25,170 nt of DNA from positions 1-25,170 of the forward strand of contig CAKTJX010000036.1 in the NCBI GenBank assembly GCA_934569045.1, written 5' to 3'. Below the pieces are notes generated by a model. It did not search any database, was not told the DNA's origin, and saw only the letters and a program-made list of their open reading frames with translations. Positions 21,357 through 25,170 of this stretch are shown piece after piece; the first letter of the stretch is position 1; each line of letters opens with the position of its first letter. This DNA comes from an uncultured Oscillospiraceae bacterium. Its GTDB lineage: Bacteria > Bacillota > Clostridia > Oscillospirales > Oscillospiraceae. The position numbers were made by a program, and so were the translations under genes.

Positions 21357-22756
21357 CGCTGCATCCTCCTCTTATCCCAAACGGTCACCACGCCCATGGC
21401 CAGATACATTAGAGGCACCAGACCGATCATCACGGTTTTCAGCAGAGAGGCGGCGGAGTCACTGATGGTCAGATAGTTGTAGTTCAGGGACTTGCTGCGG
21501 ATGGACATGGCCTGCCGCTCCCCCAGGAGTTCGGACAGGGCGTTCATCACCAGATCGCTGTTGGCTCCGGAGGAATAGGCGTTGTACATATCGTCCAGCA
21601 GGTAGGAGGAGGTGAAGAAGACGATTTCGCCGCCGCCGTTGTCCTCAATCTGAACGCCCAGGGCGAAGGGGCCGTCAATGTCCCCCTCCTCCTTGTCGTA
21701 GGTGGTCTGGGCGTAGCCGGCGACCTTGCTGTATGCCGTATCCGTGGTGGTCAGCAGGGCCGTGACGGTGCCGTTGGCCGTGCCGGAGAGCTGCAGCCCT
21801 GCGGCAATGGGCACGATGGCATAGTAATTCTTCTCGGACAGGGGGGACGTAATGTCCGTGTCCGCCAGTTCCGGCAGCAGCACATAGGGGGCCTGGAAGG
21901 CATAGTGGCTCCGGTCTCCCTCGCTGACAATGCCCTCTGCCACGGTGATGCCGTAGCGGTTCAGGATGCCATAGAGGTTGGTCAGCTCCCCATCCGCCAC
22001 GGGCCCTGCCAGCACCAGCAGCTTGCCGCCGGACTGGACGTAGCTTTCCAGCAGCTCCACCTCCTCCTGAGAAATGTCCGAGGCGGGGGCATAGATCAGC
22101 AGAGCGGCGGCATCCTCCGGGATTTCGTCCACCGTCAGAAGGGAGAGGCTGTCCACCTCCACATTTTCCTTTTCCAGCTGCTCGGAGAAGCTGTCGGGGA
22201 TGGCGGTCTCCCCGTGGCCCTCCAGGGCATAGAGCTTGGGCAGCTCGGTGCTCACCACATAGTCGATGGCGGAGGTAATGGCTCCCTCGCCGTCAAAGGA
22301 GGTGGTGTAGGAATAGGAATACATGCTGCCCTGGGACACATAGATATCGGAATAGGGCACAAACCGGTACTTCTCCCCGCTGACCACCACCAGGGAATTG
22401 TTCTGCACCGTCTCGTCGGTGTACTGCTGGGCGAAGGTGGGGTAGACATCCGGGTTCCGCTTCACCACATCGATGTGGGAGGACAGGCTGTCGTATTTCG
22501 CCAGCAGATTTTCAATCACGTCATCCTCCTGGCCGGACTGGACAATCCAATAGATGGTCACGTCCTGCTCCAGGGCGTTCACCACCGCCTTGGTGTTGCT
22601 GGTGATGGAATAGAGCTTGGAGGAGCTGATATCCAGCTTGGTCACATTGGCGGGCAGGGCCGAGGCCAGAATGTTTACCACAATCAGCAGGGCCAGTACC
22701 ATGGCCGTCAGAATCAGGGCGTAGCTGCCGCCCTTCAGCGCAATGGTCTTTTTCAT
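21353..22756 (-). CDS. GldG-like ABC-associated protein
   Basis: A 467-residue protein with an N-terminal membrane helix (about 10-32), a large extracytoplasmic domain of the GldG/ABC_transp_aux type (VTIYWIVQSGQEDDVIENLL, KLYALEGHGETAIP, LLESYVQSGGKLLVLAGP) and a C-terminal membrane helix (about 438-458). The true ATG is at 22756, one base inside the upstream stop (TGATG), with GGAGG eight bases away; an earlier TTG is less likely. In Bacteroidetes GldG belongs to the gliding ABC complex; in Clostridia the substrate is not known. Confidence 0.9.
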   Translation of the reverse strand: MKKTIALKGGSYALILTAMVLALLIVVNILASALPANVTKLDISSSKLYSITSNTKAVVNALEQDVTIYWIVQSGQEDDVIENLLAKYDSLSSHIDVVKRNPDVYPTFAQQYTDETVQNNSLVVVSGEKYRFVPYSDIYVSQGSMYSYSYTTSFDGEGAITSAIDYVVSTELPKLYALEGHGETAIPDSFSEQLEKENVEVDSLSLLTVDEIPEDAAALLIYAPASDISQEEVELLESYVQSGGKLLVLAGPVADGELTNLYGILNRYGITVAEGIVSEGDRSHYAFQAPYVLLPELADTDITSPLSEKNYYAIVPIAAGLQLSGTANGTVTALLTTTDTAYSKVAGYAQTTYDKEEGDIDGPFALGVQIEDNGGGEIVFFTSSYLLDDMYNAYSSGANSDLVMNALSELLGERQAMSIRSKSLNYNYLTISDSAASLLKTVMIGLVPLMYLAMGVVTVWDKRRMQR

Positions 22757-23619
22757 CAATTGTACCTCCGTTTCTCCATGGACTGCACCGCCAGGAACAG
22801 GAAGAAGGCCGTTACCGAGAGGTAGTACACAATGCCCGTCAGGTCAAAAACACCGTTGACGAACACGGAAAACCGCTCGAAAAGGGACAGCTTGCGCATG
22901 ATGCCGGGCAGCAGCCCCTCCAGGGCGGCAGAATCCAGAACGTACACTCCAACGAGGGCCGCCATCAGGACAAGGCCCACGCCCAGGGCCAGAATGTCAT
23001 TCCGGGTCAGGGCCCGGATGATGAGCCCCAGGCAGACGATCAGCACAGCAAAGGTCACCAGAGACCCCGCCGCGGTGGAAGACACATATTCGGAAAGGCT
23101 CACGCTGTAATAGTTCAGTAGGCAAGCCCCGATGCCAAGGCCCGCCGCAAGGCCCTGGTTGTCCGTCAGGGAGGACAGGAACAGCCCCACGGCGATCAGC
23201 GCCGCCCCCAGCAGGAAGAAGGCCGCCAGAGACCCATAGGCCGTAGGCAGATACACCTCGCCAAACCGGGAGAACAGCAGGGGATACAATGCCACAAAGC
23301 ACATGGGAATCAGGAACACCAGCAGCAGCGCCGCGTACTTGCCCAGGATTACCTGGGTTGTGGAGACAGGCAGGGCGTAGAGCAGCTGATCCGTCTTCTG
23401 CTTCCGCTCCTCGGAAAGGCTGCGCATGGTCAGCACAGGCACGATGACCACGAAGACAATGGAGGCAAAGCTCAATACGAACTCAAAATTGCTGACGGCA
23501 GACCGCAGGTTATAGAGCATGGAGCCGATGCCGATGAACAGCAGCAAAAAAGCCCCGAAAACATAGGCCGTCATGGAATCAAAATACAGCCGCAGCTCGT
23601 GTTTCAAAATCGCTTTCAT
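22756..23619 (-). CDS. ABC-2 type permease (GldF-like)
   Basis: A 287-residue membrane protein with six predicted helices. It has the ABC-2 permease layout: amphipathic N-terminus (MKAILKHELRLYFDSMTAYV), first helix around 17-36, and the cytoplasmic loop TMRSLSEERKQKTDQLLYAL, where the Glu and the adjacent charged residues mark the coupling helix. It overlaps the ATPase gene upstream as ATGA and the GldG-like gene downstream by one base. It forms the membrane channel of the complex. Confidence 0.92.
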   Translation of the reverse strand: MKAILKHELRLYFDSMTAYVFGAFLLLFIGIGSMLYNLRSAVSNFEFVLSFASIVFVVIVPVLTMRSLSEERKQKTDQLLYALPVSTTQVILGKYAALLLVFLIPMCFVALYPLLFSRFGEVYLPTAYGSLAAFFLLGAALIAVGLFLSSLTDNQGLAAGLGIGACLLNYYSVSLSEYVSSTAAGSLVTFAVLIVCLGLIIRALTRNDILALGVGLVLMAALVGVYVLDSAALEGLLPGIMRKLSLFERFSVFVNGVFDLTGIVYYLSVTAFFLFLAVQSMEKRRYN

Positions 23620-24578
23620 GCTTCTTCCTCCTCACTTTCCGGCTCCTCCGGCTGCTCCGCCAGCTCCAGGAACACATCCTCCAGGTCCGCCCGGTTCAGC
23701 CGCAGCTCCGCAAGGGGCAGGCTTTCCTCCGCAAAGCGCCGGGAGAGCTTTTCCGTGGTGTCGAAGCCGTGGCCGCCGGTGAGGGTCAGGGTGGTGTAAC
23801 CGTCGGGGGCTTTCTCCACCTTCTGGATGGAGAGCTCCGGCAGGGTGGAAACAAGGGCCCGAAGCACTTCCTCCTCCGCCTTGGCTGTCAGGGAAATGGT
23901 CTGGCTGGCCCGGAGCTGCTTTTCCAGATTCTCCGGGGTATCAAAGGCCGCCAGGCGGCCCCCGGCGATCATCAGCACCTGGTCGCACACCGTCTGCACC
24001 TCGGACAGGATGTGAGAGCTGAAAATGACGGTGTGGGTTTTCCCTAATTCCTGAATCAGGGCCCGGATATCCAGAATCTGGATGGGGTCCAGCCCCACGG
24101 TGGGCTCGTCCAGAATGATGATCTCCGGGTTCCCCAGCAGGGCCTGGGCAATGCCCACCCGCTGCCGATAGCCCTTGGACAGAGCCCCAATGCGTTTGTT
24201 CCGCACCTGGTCCGTGCCCGTGCGGGCCAGGACGGAAAGAATCTGGCTCTCCAGTTCCTTCCCCTTTAACCCCTTGGCCTCGCCCACAAATTGCAGATAC
24301 TCCCAGGGGCTCTCCTGCATATACACCGGCGGCAGCTCCGGCAGATAGCCAATGCACTGCTTGGCCTGCTTTGGCTCCTCCAGAATGTCGTGGCCGCAGA
24401 TGGTGATTTTCCCGTCCGTAGGGGAAAGGCAGCCTGTCAGCATATTCAGGGTCGTGGATTTTCCCGCCCCATTGGGCCCTAAGAAGCCATAGACCCCGTG
24501 GGCATCAATGGAAAAGCAGAGATCCTTCACAGCCTGGTTGCTTCCATACCACTTGGTCAGATGTTCAACCGATATCAT
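23616..24578 (-). CDS. ABC transporter ATP-binding protein (GldA-like)
   Basis: A 320-residue ATPase. Walker A GPNGAGKST is at residues 34-42, signature LSKGYRQRV at 133-141, Walker B IIILDEP at 153-159 and the switch His189 in SSH. The C-terminal 100 residues are the extra domain common in ABC-2 export ATPases. I chose the ATG at 24578, six bases after AGGAGG; the longer frame would extend into the palindromic repeat. It is the first gene of a four-gene operon (ATPase, permease, GldG-like, DUF4340) tightly overlapping throughout. It energises export, or possibly a mechanical process, at the membrane. Confidence 0.94.
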   Translation of the reverse strand: MISVEHLTKWYGSNQAVKDLCFSIDAHGVYGFLGPNGAGKSTTLNMLTGCLSPTDGKITICGHDILEEPKQAKQCIGYLPELPPVYMQESPWEYLQFVGEAKGLKGKELESQILSVLARTGTDQVRNKRIGALSKGYRQRVGIAQALLGNPEIIILDEPTVGLDPIQILDIRALIQELGKTHTVIFSSHILSEVQTVCDQVLMIAGGRLAAFDTPENLEKQLRASQTISLTAKAEEEVLRALVSTLPELSIQKVEKAPDGYTTLTLTGGHGFDTTEKLSRRFAEESLPLAELRLNRADLEDVFLELAEQPEEPESEEEEA

Positions 24579-24613
24579 CATATTCCTCCTCGCGTTTGAT
24601 AGGAGTAATGATA

Positions 24614-24651
24614 CCGCCCCAAACTGAAGGAATGCTGAAAGTTTGGGGCGG
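24614..24651. repeat. 12-bp perfect inverted repeat in the ABC operon leader
   Basis: CCGCCCCAAACT (24614-24625) and AGTTTGGGGCGG (24640-24651) are perfect complements, 14 bases apart. They lie 35 to 75 bases upstream of the ATPase start. No T-run follows on the minus strand. It could be an operator or a leader hairpin of the ABC operon. Confidence 0.7.
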
Positions 24652-24688
24652 AAGGATATGAACTTTTTGTGAAAGGCTTTTGTGCTGG

Positions 24689-24782
24689 CCCGGTTGAACG
24701 TATACCCTGACGGGAAACCTCCCAACCTTCCCCGTGGGGGAAGGTTGGGGGGCTTCCCTCCGGGGATATACGTTCATCCAGG
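24689..24782. repeat. Long palindromic intergenic element, complete copy
   Basis: Two imperfect 45-base arms (24689-24733 and 24737-24781/2) face each other around three bases (GTG). The left arm complement and the right arm both read GGGGAAGGTT at the inner end and TATACGTTCA at the outer end. The single arm at 9551-9595 matches both, so it is a dispersed family and not a chance hairpin. It is too long and too variable for a terminator and has no gene. Confidence 0.85.
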
Positions 24783-24803
24783 CGCTTAATTTTTTGCATA
24801 AAG

Positions 24804-24834
24804 AAAAACCGCCTCGCGAATGCGAAGCGGTTTT
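24804..24834 (-). terminator. rRNA operon terminator
   Basis: On the minus strand AAAACCGC pairs with GCGGTTTT, and inside TCGC pairs with GCGA. The stem is followed by TTTTTC-like sequence, and it lies just after the 5S rRNA. Confidence 0.88.
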
Positions 24835-24840
24835 CATTAT

Positions 24841-24955
24841 GTTGGCATTACCTATCTTCCCGGCAAGTCACCCTGCAAGTATTGTCGGCGCGGACGAGCT
24901 TAACTTCTGTGTTCGGGATGGGAACAGGTGGACCCTCGTCGCAATCAATACCAAC
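24841..24955 (-). rRNA. rrf: 5S ribosomal RNA
   Basis: Read on the minus strand it begins GTTGGTATTGATTGCGACG and ends GGTAATGCCAAC, about 115 bases, the normal 5S size. It has the conserved CCCGAACACAGAAGTTAAGC core (loops B and C) and the closing stem formed by the two ends (GTTGG with CCAAC). It is cotranscribed with tRNA-Lys upstream and followed by the terminator at 24804-24834. Confidence 0.96.
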
Positions 24956-25009
24956 TCTGTAGGCTGCTCAAGGCAGCTGTTATGTCAAAAGCCGATGGCT
25001 TTTAACCTC

Positions 25010-25085
25010 TGGTGCGCCTTCAGGGACTCGAACCCGGGACCCACTGATTAAGAGTCAGTTGCTCTACCAACTGAGCTAAAGGCGC
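25010..25085 (-). tRNA. tRNA-Lys (anticodon CTT)
   Basis: The minus strand folds as a full cloverleaf of 76 bases: acceptor GCGCCTT/AAGGCGC, D arm GCTCAGTTGGTAGAGC, anticodon stem ACTGA/TCAGT with loop CTCTTAA (anticodon CTT, lysine), and T arm with GTTCGAGTC. The discriminator A and an encoded CCA end it. It lies between the predicted 23S end and the 5S rRNA. Confidence 0.96.
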
Positions 25086-25170
25086 ATTTTGGTTTCCATA
25101 TACCTTGAAAACTGAACACTGTGTTACTTCGCAATTCTTAGAAAGCTCACTGAGCCTGCGCTTTGGTCAA
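25086..25170 (-). other. Spacer after 23S rRNA, possibly with its last bases
   Basis: On the minus strand the window begins TTGACC, as in the 3' end of Clostridia 23S rRNA. The following GTTCAGTTTTCAAGG is typical of the spacer after 23S. The 23S body would lie to the right of the window. Nothing else is seen here. Confidence 0.5.

Noticed and set aside
20151..22825. Plus-strand open frames opposite DUF4340 and GldG-like genes
   Set aside because: The minus-strand genes have ordered overlaps, ribosome binding sites and family motifs; the plus-strand frames have none.
24579..24725. 48-residue N-terminal extension of the ABC ATPase
   Set aside because: It would translate part of the palindromic repeat and the inverted repeat; AGGAGG stands directly before the ATG at 24578.
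1..25170. CRISPR array, prophage structural genes or integrase
   Set aside because: No regular spaced repeats, phage head/tail genes or site-specific recombinase were seen; the element's recombinase, if any, lies outside the window.

Overview
The window looks like chromosomal DNA of a gut Clostridia bacterium of the Oscillospiraceae type (Oscillibacter, Flavonifractor or Lawsonibacter-like). The basis is strong AAGGAGG ribosome binding sites, Firmicutes protein families (DegV, NrdR, BlaI/BlaR1, GldG with DUF4340, holin-like type I toxin) and an rRNA tail with a tRNA-Lys. The genus is an inference.

Two compartments are visible. The left third (1 to about 9,540) is accessory DNA. It starts with a mobilization module on the minus strand: a MobA/MobL relaxase cut by the window edge, an IncQ-type oriT, a DUF3847 protein and three sigma-like region-4 proteins. 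An XRE regulator and a cysteine-rich KTR protein follow. Next comes a beta-lactam-sensing operon: BlaI, BlaR1 and two lipoproteins, one of them DUF6070. BlaI-type boxes sit in front of both blaI and the first lipoprotein gene, and no beta-lactamase gene is visible. An IS30-family element closes this part. Just beyond it lies one arm of a palindromic repeat whose complete form is found at 24,689-24,782.

The right part (about 9,650 to the end) is GC-rich and core-like. It holds metY, a holin-like type I toxin with a convergent antisense RNA, a LysR regulator, nrdR coupled to an SdpI-like membrane protein, a membrane protein with a DegV protein, and a LysR locus with two paralogous COG3964 amidohydrolases and an SLC13-type permease. 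A four-gene ABC-transporter operon follows (ATPase, permease, GldG-like, DUF4340). The window ends in the 3' part of an rRNA operon, read leftwards as 23S tail, tRNA-Lys(CTT), 5S rRNA and terminator.

How the genes may work together: the mobilization module probably moved the left block. BlaR1 should sense a beta-lactam-like ligand, cleave BlaI and release both the bla genes and the lipoproteins. The two amidohydrolases share one promoter layout and probably serve one catabolic route with the SLC13 permease under LysR control. The ABC/GldG/DUF4340 genes overlap by 1-4 bases and should form one membrane complex.
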